Shown: in pieces, positions 48,867 through 61,706 of the stretch | Layout: each line of letters opens with the position of its first letter | Position numbering within the stretch: position 1 is the first letter of the stretch | Translations under genes and position numbers: made by a program | The notes under the pieces: generated by a model | What the model was told of the DNA's origin: nothing | Database searches by the model: none | Seen by the model: the letters and a program-made list of their open reading frames with translations, nothing else | Source of the DNA: Isoetes taiwanensis | Taxonomy: Eukaryota; Streptophyta; Lycopodiopsida; Isoetales; Isoetaceae | Direction of reading: 5' to 3' | Assembly (NCBI GenBank): GCA_021234155.1 | Contig: JAJEKV010000027.1 | Coordinates: forward strand, 1,387,109 to 1,451,108 | Length of the DNA stretch: 64,000 bases

Positions 48867-49359
48867 AGTTACACGCAAGCATAAAAGAAAGTAATGCAAA
48901 ATAGCATGGAAACCGTGGCATAGAAGAAATAAAATAAAAAGACACAAAGGTTCTCCTACATGCTACACTTTGAACACTTGTTGGAAGTCTAATTACATAA
49001 TGCACTGAACTAGAGCACTCAACAACCTAAACCTAACCTTTCATAGTTTTTTCCAATAAAGCTTACCCTCTAGTTTTAAATTTCCATGACAATCTTAACC
49101 CAGGCCACACCCATACATTATATTGAAGACCATATTTCACATATTTAATTAAAAAGTACCAGAAACAACTATATAACAATGCAAAATTTATAATATGTTC
49201 CATAACCCGTTCTTTCAGTTAAATGCTTCTATAACCAGATATAACTTCATATCATATTGACTTTCAAGTTTACAGAACTGCATATAACACTGGAGCCTAC
49301 ATGCAAATATGCCCAATATTTGAAAAAAAGAGTAGCACTTTTCCTTTTTTCAGAAAACC
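48867..49359. other. unassigned stretch
   Basis: Nothing recognised. Confidence 0.4.
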
Positions 49360-49735
49360 AACAATTGAGGATGAATGACATGCCCTTCAAACCTGCCCAG
49401 TATTAGATCATATCCGAGCATGGTATCTTCAGTCAGTTATGCCTGATTAGCCGCTGCATATGCTGTTGAATACAACCTCCGTGAGCTTGTTGGGATCGTA
49501 CCTTCATGAGGTTATGGATAACGATCTCAGCTGTGTCCTCTGATGCAGTATTAAATTGTTCTATACGATTGTGTAGTCTACCAGCATATTTATTACTGCT
49601 AAGGTTTCTCCCTCGAAGACCCTTTAGGGTGGGGGTCTTTTAATCCTGACAGTAGTACACTTGCTGCTCTCTTTATTTGAGTCCCATAGGATAAAAATAC
49701 ATTCTATTCTATTCTATTATATTCTCATTCGTAAT
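49360..49735 (+). mobile_element. LINE 3'-end fragment with ATTCT tail
   Basis: The same 3' end as at 39,060-39,492 (GGATGAATGACATGCCCTTC, then CATATGCTGTTGAATACA, then TTTAATCCTGACAGTAGTAC and GAGTCCCATAGG), ending in an ATTCT-rich tail. Confidence 0.65.
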
Positions 49736-50278
49736 GTCAATATTAGCGAGCTCCTTCATGTATTTCAACCATAGCCTAATAGCCTTAACACCAACTTTAC
49801 ATAGGTGGTTTGAAGTGGTAATGCTCAAATTTGGTAAGAGTTATCTAATTCATCTTGTATAGAACATAAGACTCTAAAACATGTGGTGCATTATCACCAC
49901 CACAACAGCTAGCAATGGATAAAACAAAAGGCCTGCATATATGGCAAACAATATTTTGAGTTGAATTTCAAACGCAGTCTACTATTGGGAAGTATGACGC
50001 CCAATGTGTAAACAAAGATCTGGTGCATTGTCACTACAATAGCTAGGAACAGGGATAAATATATGTACAATGGATGTTCAAGCTGTTAAGAATATCTATA
50101 CTCCAACAACAAATAAAATTTCAAGTCCTATAGACTGTTTAAATGATATCTTTGTGCAAGTTGCTGAATAAGTCTTACGCAGTCCACCATAGCTCTAGGG
50201 TGAAAGGAAGATAACATGCACTAATTAAAACATGATTCTGATTTGCACTAATTAAAGCATGATTAAGATATGGTTTAC
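49736..50278. other. unassigned, partly duplicated
   Basis: Contains the third partial copy of the 47.8-kb duplication unit. No gene is recognised. Confidence 0.4.
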
Positions 50279-51161
50279 CTCTGCATTTTGGCTTGTTCCT
50301 CTGAATATTCATTTGCTTGCATCTCGCTTTGCAACCGATTTGTTTAATCGAGAATGGGATCATTGTTGCATTCCATCTGTTGTGCCATCAGGCTACCAAG
50401 GAATAAAATAAAAAAGTACTGAGGCAACCCACATTCAAAGTTTTTTAGGAGATCAAAGTTACTTGAATTATCACCTGCAATGCATGAACATCAACAATCG
50501 ATATTTGAGAGGCATGGAAACGACCAGAATTTTCAAACCTTTTCCATTATAATGTTCTACGTCAGTACTTGAAAAAGCATTGAGGAGATTCATTACGAAA
50601 AGTTGTTGGCTGGAGAACTGGAAGCATATGCAAAAGTAATAATGCACTATGGAAACAACAACTCAAAACGTGATGTCAATGCAAAGGATATTACCACTGG
50701 AGTTATTAGCATTGGAAGATGAAAATATGTAGAGAAAACATCATCATTTTCTTACCTGGTTGATGAATACCTGGTTGGATTTGTAAAGCATTTCGATGCT
50801 AAATAAACCCTCAAATGTTCGGCATATAAGCCGAGAAAGATTGTATCATCACAATAGAGTAGACATGTAAGAACAATCTGTAGGAAACCTAAATCAGAAA
50901 ACATGAAGCATGAGATGCACGACCACTTCTAATGTGAGACCGATGTGTCCCTACCAAGCCATTGCTCAGAATTGTAAAGAAAGCGGACTCTGTAAGAATT
51001 AGTCAAACAACTTAAATGGCTCAAACGATGGCCCCAAAATGGTCAAGCAAACTTGCAAAATGAGATATTATTTACTAATAGCAGGACATTGGCAAGAGGT
51101 AAGAACCATTCACAATGTAAACCAACCTGTAAAAATGGAAGAAGTTCAACGTAATTGTCAT
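50279..51161 (-). CDS. cluster of small exons of an unidentified gene
   Basis: On the minus strand, ordered open segments bounded by AG/GT sites are: 51,127-51,161 (DNYVELLPFLQ), 50,955-50,989 (SAFFTILSNGL), 50,771-50,877 (IVLTCLLYCDDTIFLGLYAE then HLRVYLASKCFTNPT), 50,475-50,538 (FENSGRFHASQISIVDVHAL) and 50,279-50,376 (MECNNDPILD, stop, TNRLQSEMQANEYSEEQAKM). An extra open stretch near 50,590-50,635 reads FSSQQLFVMNLLNAFSS. Helical, Leu-rich sequence points to a helical-repeat or coiled-coil protein. A second donor 15 bp beyond the 50,771 exon is in frame. The in-frame TAA in the last exon suggests a pseudogene or a mis-set boundary. The family is unknown. Confidence 0.45.
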
Positions 51162-52795
51162 CTATAACTTGTCGTCTCTAATTTCTAAAACTCATTCCTC
51201 CCTTTTTCGTAACAGACTTGAATTTCCTTGGTTTGTATTTGAAGGAAGGTAATGGGAAGATCATAGTGTTGGCAACTCCATTGGTTCAACTGAGTATATG
51301 TAACCCCTATATTTCAATACAACATGTCGATTAAGGCAAATGCACAGTCTGGTTATGTCAAATCCTTCGTCTACAATAGAGTGATCTATTTCTATATAAA
51401 AACCGCATTGTAGATGCTCACATTGTAGCAAGATCTTATTAGAAGATCCTGACTATCAGATGTTTGGAGCATAACCCAGGCCAGATGATGCAAATAATTG
51501 TAAAAATAGGGTTCTATTCATTGCTATATCTTTTATGGAAGCATGAAAATTGTGTCAGACATTATCTGTAGATTGATTTGCTGAAGATGGAGTTGCTAAA
51601 CGTAATCAAGCAGGTACAGTGATGACTGTTTTAGAAGATCAGTATGGCCACATAGCTCGTTTTAAACTATCTGGCTAGACTCATGTTCTAAAACAGTCAT
51701 GGCTGAGAAGATGAGACCCTGGGATGCCCATCTAAATAAGACCATATAGTATACAAATTAAGGAACAAAACGATAGAGTAACAAAACAACACAGTGATTG
51801 ATTGATTACCGCTAGTTCTTTCCCAAATGGTACGTACATCTTATTCTCTCCAACTATAGCCATACTTGCTGGATTACTGTCACTTACTATATCACAGTCA
51901 ATGATCCAGTTGATATTTTGTCTTTGCAGAATGATTCATTTGATATTCTGCCTTTGCAGAGTTAAGTATTTACATCATAATGGGCTGCAGCTGCTACTCT
52001 GTTGCAAATCATGTATAAGAATATGCCCATTCTTATGTTAGCATTCAATTAGCTAGATTGTGATTAGCTCTCTATTCACCTGTGCCACAATATGCAATTA
52101 GCTCTCTATTCACCTGTGCCACATCGGTGATCATATTTTCTGTGTAATCCGTGCGACCCAAATCCAAAAACGAAAGAATTTAAATTTCAAGAAACATCTG
52201 AAAAGACGAATAACCTATTCAACGAACTTTATTCCATATGAAGGAATGATAGATAAGAGTTCTTCATTGGAGAAAATGGAAGAACAGGTAGGATTGTTAG
52301 TTCTATAACGGATCCTTATAGTGTATGGTTATAATTCCATTCGCAATATCCTAATATTTTTCATATCATAGCACAACCTCCGGGATCACCAATAGCCAAG
52401 TGCAATCAAACGGTCAATATGATGAAAGGAAGAGTGTTAGAATAAAAAAGAACAAAAGGCTAAAGGCCATACATCTAAGGCTCCTATAACTGCAAGTTAG
52501 AACATGCAATGGGAACACAATCAATACATGATCATGTACCAGAACATAGCAATACCTCGCCATCTAGTCTTACATGGGCATGTTGAACATAGGTCTACCC
52601 AATACGATAAAAGAAATAGTTTCTTAGGAAGACATTGCATGAAATTAGACCCGAGCTTTGTGTGATGGGCTTTGCTAATTCTGAGCATCAGGTGGAGAAA
52701 AGCTCCATTAGCTTGGGGTTTGGAAAGTTAACAGACTTCCATTACCAAAGAAAATTCAGACCATGTCATGTTTGTGCATATGCAAGATGATTTAC
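51162..52795. other. unassigned, possible intron sequence
   Basis: No exon or repeat could be supported. It lies between candidate minus-strand exons. Confidence 0.35.
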
Positions 52796-52868
52796 CCTGC
52801 AACTGCTGCCTCTAGAAGTGAAGGAACTTTAACTACATGCTCTGCCATAATAGTGGTCATGAAGGCGA
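52796..52868 (-). CDS. further candidate minus-strand exon
   Basis: MTTIMAEHVVKVPSLLEAAV is open up to a GCAGG/GTAAA donor. Upstream a stop precedes without a good acceptor, so either the exon starts at this Met or it is decayed. It may be a 5' exon of the gene at 50-51 kb. Confidence 0.3.
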
Positions 52869-53332
52869 ATAATTAGATTCTATTAATCTAAAGAAGGAAA
52901 TAATGCAGTATATAATGACCTGAAACATTTGATATAGCCTAATACTTTTTTGATGATGTGCATTTCTAAACCCTATCTAATACCAATGAAACAGAAAATA
53001 AATAAACACTTACATGAATTACATCATGGAATGCAGGGAATATTTGATCATCCTAGTTGCAACAGACATCATATTATACCAAGTATTAACTGCATAGTGT
53101 TGTGCATGGGCACTTATCCTGTAAGTGAGACCGTATCCAAAAGAAACCTGTAATTGAGACATATCCAAAACAATTCTTACGCAATAGTCATCGTGATTTA
53201 ATTGATGCTAAATAGAAAAGATAACTTTGAATAAATGAAGAGCAGAGAGCTCATGAAATTGAACTCATTAAATTGAACATGCAACCTATCTAAATTGCTC
53301 CTTTGGAGCCCAGTAAATACATATAACTTCCT
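52869..53332. other. unassigned
   Basis: Nothing recognised. Confidence 0.4.
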
Positions 53333-53344
53333 TCATAATAGCTG

Positions 53345-53575
53345 CATGCCGCATATGCGTAATGAATGCTTGTACGATGCAAGTCCAACCTGGCCTCTTC
53401 CTTTTAGCCTACATACGCCTAAAACTGAAGAAACTGCTTTGTGCCTTAGGGGCATAGACATTACCATGTAAAAGTACAAATAGATCTGTGTACGATGAAA
53501 GCCCCTTCCCTGTAGCCTACGTACTACTAAAACTGAAGAAACTCTTTTGTGCCTTAGGGCCATAGAATTCTTGGC
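53345..53575. repeat. ~120-bp tandem duplication
   Basis: AAAACTGAAGAAACTGCTTT-GTGCCTTAGG and AAAACTGAAGAAACTCTTTT-GTGCCTTAGG each follow a TACGATG and CCT-TAGCCTAC segment, forming two diverged tandem units. Confidence 0.75.
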
Positions 53576-54231
53576 TTCATGGCATTACATGCATTCCCAA
53601 GGACATTTTTGATGGATCAAGCCTTTGAGCTGAACTGTTAAAGCCATGCCTTGAGCCTGCTAGGTCTGACTAAGATATTATAGTTGAACAGATGACACAT
53701 AATGAGAAAAAAAGATCATAACAACGCAGGAATCAAATGAAAATCCAATAAATTGATGAGACAACATAGACTTAGGAAAATACAGAATCTTGGCACTATT
53801 ATCAATCTATTCTAGATGCAAATAGGTAAGAAATGCATGCATTTGAATGCTCGAAAGATCTTGAAAAGCATTGTCCATGAAAACCAACTTATCTTGTAGG
53901 ACGAAGCAGAGAATTGCCCTTTCTAGCTTGTTCTGAACATGTTGAGATAGCATCCAAAACTACTGGTAAAAACTATGAAGATGAACATCATGCTTCACAT
54001 TCTCTTAAGTTGATTGGCATAGAAGAGTAAATGCTACCGATGATGAAACCTGCAAACAAACCATCCTTAATCCCAATTGCATACTGCATCGTTAATCCTA
54101 ATTGCATATTGATGCAGTACAAAAGATCGAGCACAAATCACCTTTCTGATTCCTTCTAGTTAGCACATGATATCATGCAAAAGTATAGCAAGACAAATAT
54201 GGAGCTTCAAAGAAGAGATCTGACAAAAACC
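53576..54231. other. unassigned
   Basis: No gene is recognised. Confidence 0.4.
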
Positions 54232-54603
54232 TAAAGGAAAAGAAAGCTTATGCTCACATCATATGGCAGAATCCGTTGGACCATTCGCGACGAAACCAAA
54301 CTGCAGTACCAATCAAACCTGCGCACCCTTGCCGCACTGGAAAATCCCTCTAAATATATCTTCCTTGATGCCACAAAAATGCATGCCGATTCTGTAGCAT
54401 CGATATGCCCTCTCGACCGGATTAAGGGCAAATCTCAGAAAACATTTCTCCACAACAAAAAATTCTACGATTTTTGGAATATCGGAAAAAGTTTTCGACG
54501 TCCAGAAACCCCAAAAATCTTAGGAAATCGAATTAAAAAAAAAATCCAGAAATCTTTTCGGCCCTACCGGAAAATCCCAAATTAAATAGATTGATTGATT
54601 GAT
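54232..54603 (+). mobile_element. second copy of the ~360-bp retroposon with (GATT)n tail
   Basis: Inverted relative to 46,949-47,311. It begins TAAAGGAAAAGAAAGC and ends CCCAAATTAAATAGATTGAT with a short GATT repeat. Its frame reads MLTSYGRIRWTIRDETKL, then IFLDATKMHADSVASICPLD and, after a one-base difference from the other copy, RPETPKILGN. Confidence 0.8.
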
Positions 54604-54607
54604 AGAA

Positions 54608-54828
54608 TAACTTTCATATTTGTCATCTGAAAATGTTCTGCATATGTTGCACCTTCTTGCTATGGACTCAGTAAGCAAATCAACAATAGACCCAATGCTA
54701 GGTGATTGATAGCTTTCTGTTAGGCACCTCCCATATTGCTCATATGTCATGACGAGGGCCCTACAACTGTTGTAATGCTAGCATCATTTTTTGTAATAAA
54801 TCAGGAAAAATAACAAAACAAACTCAAT
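54608..54828 (+). repeat. segment shared with 46,227-46,452
   Basis: About 220 bp in direct orientation with the other copy, starting AACTTTCATATTTGTCAT and ending AAAACAAACTCAAT. Confidence 0.85.
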
Positions 54829-56097
54829 TCATTAATGGTCATTGTTTACATGGAAAACAATGATGCATGCGATCATGCATCATTTGAATCTACCAGGAAA
54901 ATTGCTACTTCTAAACATATTCATTGACACTGTCCTTTTCTAAAAGCCTAAGGGAAATACTAAAAATCATGCAAAGAAGCCGATTCTAACCTATAATAAG
55001 CTTTTTAGGGCACTGAAAATTCGCAATAAGCTTCTCAAATCTTGAGCTTGTAACACTAGTCCGAGTAACTTCTACAATTTATAAGTTGTATCAGTATTAT
55101 TGCACTTAAACATTAACAAAGTATGCTGATATTTTCATTTGTGATGCATCTAGTTGATATTTCTGGTTTTGAGCAAGCAAATTTGCGAATAAACTGCTGG
55201 ATTGCTGCAACAGACTCAAGAACATAGCTTGGTTTGATGCCACGAAATCACAGAACAATTAGGCGTATATATGGCAGCTTCCTTTGGCAAGCAAGCAACA
55301 CAACAACAGAAACAGTTGGGCTTTTTTCCTTCCTCCATGGACGTGGGTCTGGAAATGCGCCAAAATATGTTGCAAATGGATAATCCTAAACGAAGAAGTA
55401 GAATTATATATATTCAGATAATCTTAGATAAACAATGACAATATTAGTATCAAGCACTTTGAATACATCCAATTGAAAATAGAGAATAGACCAACGAGTA
55501 AATTGCATAAATTGAATGATGTCTCTATCTTTTATTTTTGAAGGGTAAGTGTTTAACTTGCCTTTCAAAATGGATATGCAATCATCTGCATGCTAAGGTT
55601 TTAATTGTTGGCCAAATTGCCAAAAAAGCTTTTTACGTTTTCAAAATGCCCTTGAGACCCAAAACATATTTGAAAAACCCAAATTGTCCCTACTTATATC
55701 TAATTTTGTCACTATAGAAGATTTCTGTGGCTATTACAAGAAATCAATCAACAATCTATTGCGGCACTTATAACGCTTTGATTGCATCTATTCGGAGCTC
55801 CAATTGCATGAACATGATCTATTCCCATCAAATGATCCTTATCAATAGATCTACTGCCTCCCACTCGCAGGCTTGCATATTACCGCTCGACCTCCCGGCC
55901 TCGCAGGTTATTTTGTAGAACCTACTCAAGGGAGGCATTAATCTCCTCATCTCTCTCTTCCCATACAACCTTTAAGCAATCCCCTAAGGTATTCACTGGT
56001 ACCTCAAAAAATCCTTGTAATGTTGTAGAGAGCATTCAATTTGGTCATATATTGTACACTTTAAAAAATACTGTTTCTATATGGAGATTAGAGCAAG
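54829..56097. other. unassigned
   Basis: No gene is recognised on either strand. Confidence 0.4.
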
Positions 56098-56754
<657 letters not shown>

Positions 56755-57184
56755 ATGCTCTAAAAAAATGCTCAATTGTTGGATCACAAGAATAGCAATG
56801 GAAAGGGCTTTCAGAATACAACCCTAAACAATGTGGTAAACATATGAGACATCCACAATGAAGGAATAAAGACATTGATGAAGGGAGATTGCCACTTCTA
56901 GCAATACTTCAGTTCATAAGAATCCATAGATCATAAAATGGGTTGAAAAAGGGGGTATCCGTGAAGAGGATTAGTCAGTGACTCCAGTGGAGTTAGAGAT
57001 TATATCCAATAAAAGGTTCGATAGAAGCTTTGGACTTTGGATGCAGATGATATGAAGAGAACTTTCTATGAGCACGAAATTAATACAATGTAAATATATA
57101 AACAATATACATTGCTACCCTGGGAGAGTTTATGCATGCACGGGAAGAAATGCACATGCTCTACAGATAGGGTAAAAAAAAATA

Positions 57185-57985
57185 ATGCCAAATATATTAT
57201 ATGGAAATGATTTGATCATGATGACGACAAACAAAAGAGGAATGAGAAATATGCTGCATACTAGAAGAAGTTTGCAAACGCACAGGTCTGACAGTGAACC
57301 TAAAAAAGACCAAGATCATAAATTTTGGGAAATCGGAAAAGGAAGAGGATGGGATATAAAGTGGAAGGCCAAAAAATGAATACAGGTACTTCGAATATAA
57401 AATGGGAATTCGCGGAACATGGAGACAAGGATTGAATGAAAGATGGCAGATACAATGAACAATTATTACGGATTTCAAACCGTGTTGAAGAGCATTGTAA
57501 GAGGCGGGGGGAACTAAAACTTGATGTTTGGAGACAGTGACATCAACCATGCTATATAGAGTAGTGTGTAGATGAGTACATCAGTGTTGAAATGGAGAAA
57601 TAATTTGGAAATTAATTTGCAAAGGGAAGTGGAGGGAAGAATGGCACCAAATAAGTAGGCCGAAGAAAAGGTGGAGAAGGACAACTAGATATGTAATTAG
57701 GATTGTATGTAATAGGGATGAATCCAAAGGGAAGTTTCAGCCAACAAATATATATACAAATTATATGATATCCAAGACAATTAAGACAACACCGTGCCAC
57801 TTTAGAATAGGGAATCACGAATTTTGGATCGTAAAGAGGAAACCGAAGAGACATGTCATTGAAAGAAACCAAAGATTGTGTCAACTATGCAGCTACAACA
57901 AATAGAGAATGAGGAACATGTATAGAACAGATGCTCAACATATGAACACGTAAAAAGAAAGGTCAGAGATATAAACTGCCCTAAA
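57185..57985 (+). mobile_element. decayed LINE fragment (RT motif C to C terminus)
   Basis: ILYGNDLIMMTTNKRGMRNM is a mutated motif C region (YGND for YADD). KKDQDHKFWEIGK aligns with the usual KTK-block. A C-terminal RLCQLCSYNK and ENEEHV with EHVKRKVRDI is the Cys/His tail. Multiple stops. It lies between two LTR relics. Confidence 0.6.
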
Positions 57986-58354
57986 GCTAAAAAGGGCATG
58001 AAATTATCGGAATAGCAAGAAAAACTACAAAGGCAAGGTTATGGAGGAACACGATCAAGGCATAAAGAAAAAGAGACACAAATCAACTCGATCGATGGCA
58101 AGACGGTTCCCAAGATTTTCAAGGGATACACACATGGTGTGAGCGATTTTTTCTGAGATACAAGGTTTTCTCAACACAATCTCCATTTTCTATGACTGTC
58201 TTAGGCAATCGCCCATTTGTAAAACTGCTAGTGTCAGAAGCTTTGCTCACACAAGCAACGATATAATTGTCAACAAAATTCTTCAGGTCACTCGGGAAGA
58301 GATCACTCCCCTCCAGAAGGTCCATATCAGCTATACGCGAGCTAGAGAATCATG

Positions 58355-59311
58355 GTTTTCTATGCGCGTACACGACTTGAACCCCATTGTGATGCATCAC
58401 CTAGGAGATGTCGAGTCCATACCTTGCCCACATGCAGTCGCAAGCTATTAGGCCTAGTCCATAACGTTTCTCCAGCAGATGTTACATGTAGGGGATCAAT
58501 TGTAGCCGAACAAGCGTTTCTTGACAGCCAATCTAGCCCCACCACCCACAGTCAGGCAGTCTCTTATGTACATGCTGCATTAATTGGGAATTAATGAGGT
58601 TAATCTAGAATAATCAACTAAGAAGTCTCTGAGTCTCTACCTCCCTTCCATTACACAAAAGGTGCACACAGAATATAACACAACATCATAATTAATGAAT
58701 CCAAATGCAGAAATATAGATCTAATCTATCTATTCTAATCAGACATGATTAGAGTTCTTTAGTCAGTTTGGAGACTGGATGGGGTTCTTGGGCTCTAGAA
58801 TTCGTCTAAGGCCAAGACCAGACACAAATCCGACCTGCTATTAATTAGGAAGCATGCATTGGTGGCCACAATCGACATTTACCGGAACACCCTGGAAAGC
58901 GCCCATGCTGCTACAGTCGAATTGAGCTTCAAACGGAGAAGGCGCCTCGAGATTCGGGCTTGGCGGCTGCTGGTAAGCTAGAATGTTGATCGATGCTTGT
59001 CCAAATGCATGCTTCAAGGCTGGAATCCGAAAACAAAAACTTTTAGGCTTCCTGCCCTTTTAGGACCATGCTTTAGAGCACGCTTTTAGGCTGGGATCTA
59101 ATGGTCCATATGGCTCATTAGGGTGCTGCCATATGGCACAAGGGTTATCTTCACATGCCCACTTGGGCATGTGCATCTAATGGTCGCCAATGGTTGTATC
59201 CGATGGTACAACCCTTTACGATATGGTGTACATGTCTCGGTTACGAAATCTACTAGTGACGTGGCAGTATGATATACATATAAATACAATATATTATCTT
59301 GGAATGTCACA
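58355..59311 (-). repeat. diverged LTR relic, minus orientation
   Basis: On the minus strand it starts TGTGACATTCCAAG at 59,311 and passes ATACTGCCACGTCAC, CGTAAAGGGTTG, CTCATTAATTCCCAATTAAT, GGGCAAGGTATGGACTCGAC and GGTTCAAGTCG, in LTR order. Its 3' end is not found left of about 58,355. Confidence 0.75.
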
Positions 59312-59386
59312 AGCATAATGATGGAAATACAATGATTTCGATTGTGGAGTGTTAGGTCTACATTATTAGATAGATAAGTAGATGGT

Positions 59387-59440
59387 ATTTTAACGTCCAC
59401 TGGAAGCCGTAGCTTATGGGACAATTTACAACACACCCAT
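59387..59440 (-). repeat. retroposon tail next to TAGATA-type repeat
   Basis: The complement reads GTGTGTTGTAAATTGTCCCA, TAAGCTACGG and GTGGACGTTAAAA, followed by TATCTA units. The same sequence recurs at 61,236-61,290 and 61,433-61,485. Confidence 0.75.
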
Positions 59441-59839
59441 ATCTCTGACGAAGAACGGGGGCTTAAAGATCCAGCTTCTCGTATATAGAAATCCTTCTTC
59501 ACAACTGCCTATTTGAAACCCTCTCAAAGCTCGAACTAAGCTTCTAGCGTATATTATGTGACGTTTTTTCAAACATATCTTTTGCAAAACACGAAAAGGA
59601 GGCATTACTAAGCAGATAGGCGGGATGATCTTATAGACTCTATGGTGCATATGCTGCAAAAGTTGATAGTTCAAGTATTGAGGACAGTGTGCTTGGAGGA
59701 GCTAAAAACAAAGGCAAGAGCATACATTAAGATGATGTCTCTGACGTGGTGAAGAGTGCCACCATGATAGAGCCCTCCAAAAGATGATTCTTCCAATGGG
59801 GATGATGATTCTAGTGATTTTAAGGGTGATACAAGAGAA

Positions 59840-60400
59840 GAAGAAGAGTAAATTGCAAACACCTAAAGATCCAAAGTAAGCCCTTGATTTCTTCAAGGAA
59901 GAACATGATGGAACTACGCAGTGGTTGACTAAAATGAATGATTTCTTTGCAAAAACATAATCATACGGAGCAAAAGAAATTGTATTGGGCAAACTTCAAT
60001 TAAACGGGAAACCAATGTGGTAGTCCCGAGTCATGAAGGAGGAGGAGTCGGATGGGTATTTAGTGAAGACATGGGAGCATTTGGAAAAGCTCTTGAAAAA
60101 ATAGTTTATATCTAATGACTATGAAGACACTCTGAAGGACCAATGGCAGACATTGTTGCAGGGTCGAGAAGAAACAATGAAAGATCTCACTTGTCCTTTT
60201 TATGTGTTGTTAAGTCTTCTGCCAGGAATCTCTTCTCATGACAAGCGTATTTGTTTCATTATGGCTTTGTGAAGGGAGTTCTTATCCCCAATCAAGCTAT
60301 TGCGACCTAAGACTTTGCAGCATGCTAGGACAACAAGATTGTCTGTAAAGAATGATGCCTAAAAGATAGATACAAAAATCCTCGAAGAAGGTAAAATAAC
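59840..60400 (+). pseudogene. decayed Ty3 gag fragment
   Basis: Frames read WLTKMNDFFAKT, YGAKEIVLGKLQLNGKPMW, TWEHLEKLLKK, NDYEDTLKDQWQTLLQGREE and YVLLSLLPGISS, the capsid region of a Ty3 gag, with several stops. It differs from the gag at 21.4 kb, so it represents another subfamily. Confidence 0.65.
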
Positions 60401-60533
60401 TCAAGAGATAGGTGGAATAAATCAAGGGAACTTCTCGAGTTGTTTAGGATTATCTGATTCTCCTGACAGGGATGTAGCGTTAGGACTACATTATTAGATG
60501 GATAGATCCATAGTCCTAACATTATTAGACGCA

Positions 60534-60816
60534 CGCATAGTACTTTATTGCAGACGCATAGATAGCAGTTTTCGCACGCACGTGTAACTTATGCACGTAC
60601 GCACATGCATTGCATGCACGCACGCATTTACGCACGCATGGCATGCACGCACGCACGGACGTACGCACGCACGCACGTACGCACGCACGTACGCACGCAT
60701 GCAGATGGCACGCACGCACGCACGCACGTAGTTTACGCGCACGCACGCACGCACGCTTCGCGCACGCACGCATGCACGCATGCATGCGCACGCATGCATG
60801 CACGCATGGCACGCAC

Positions 60817-60856
<40 letters not shown>

Positions 60857-61041
60857 GCACGCACGCACGCACGCACGCACAAAAAGCTTTGTATTTATGA
60901 AATGCATGCCCGCACGCATGCACGCACGCATGCCGCACGCACGCACGCACGCACGCACGCTAGAGACGCACGCACGCACTTAATGCACGCATGCGCATGC
61001 GCATGCATGCGCACGCACGCTTTTGCATGCATCGAATAAAT

Positions 61042-61076
<35 letters not shown>

Positions 61077-61205
61077 CTAAACGCATCAAATGGGGCTAGA
61101 ACGCACGCATGCACTAAATGCATCAATATTTACGCAAAAAAATTGGGCATGCATGTTTTACGGGGCATTTTTCCATGCATGCATACGCATGCATGCGTAC
61201 GCATG
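60534..61205 (+). repeat. CGCA-rich compound microsatellite
   Basis: Roughly 670 bp dominated by ACGC units mixed with GCATGC and CGTA variants. Because a 4-nt unit without stops reads open in all frames, both strands show long spurious Arg/Ala/Cys/His-rich ORFs. The alternating purine-pyrimidine pattern is favourable for left-handed DNA. Confidence 0.95.
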
Positions 61206-61235
61206 CATGCATACATAGCATAGATAGATAGATAG

Positions 61236-61380
61236 TTTTTCAACGTCCACTAGAAACCGTAGCTTATGGGACAATTTACAACACACCCAATGAAGCTGTA
61301 GCTTATAGGACAATTTACAACACACCCAGATGGCAATTTACAACACATCCAGATGGATCCTGCTCCAACCATTGTACAAC

Positions 61381-61430
<50 letters not shown>

Positions 61431-61490
61431 GGAATTTCAACGTCCACCGAAAGCCATAGCTTATGGGACAACTTATAACACACCCGGATG
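61236..61490 (-). repeat. two retroposon tails with (GATA)n arrays
   Basis: Tails at 61,236-61,290 and 61,433-61,485 each adjoin GATA repeats (61,221-61,235 and 61,382-61,431), with partial copies of ACAATTTACAACACACCCA between them. Confidence 0.8.
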
Positions 61491-61706
61491 GGTGAAATGG
61501 TTCCTTCCCCCACCGACCGCTGTACATGGCTGAAGTAGGTCCTTTCCCCACAACTTTACTAATGGTACATGGTCACTTCAGAATGGGATCTTACCGCAGG
61601 ACCCTTGCTCCCCTTAGAGCAAAAACTAGCTATAAGTTGAAAAATATATATATTGTCCAAAAATGCGAGCATAAGAATTTATCCACTAGTGTTCAACCCT
61701 AGCTAG
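61491..61706. other. upstream region of the PPR gene
   Basis: No clear TATA box or other signal. Confidence 0.4.

Noticed and set aside
60525-61223. Long overlapping ORFs on both strands rich in Arg, Ala, Cys and His
   Set aside because: They are translations of the CGCA repeat, which has no stops in any frame; no start context, domain or non-repeat sequence supports a gene.
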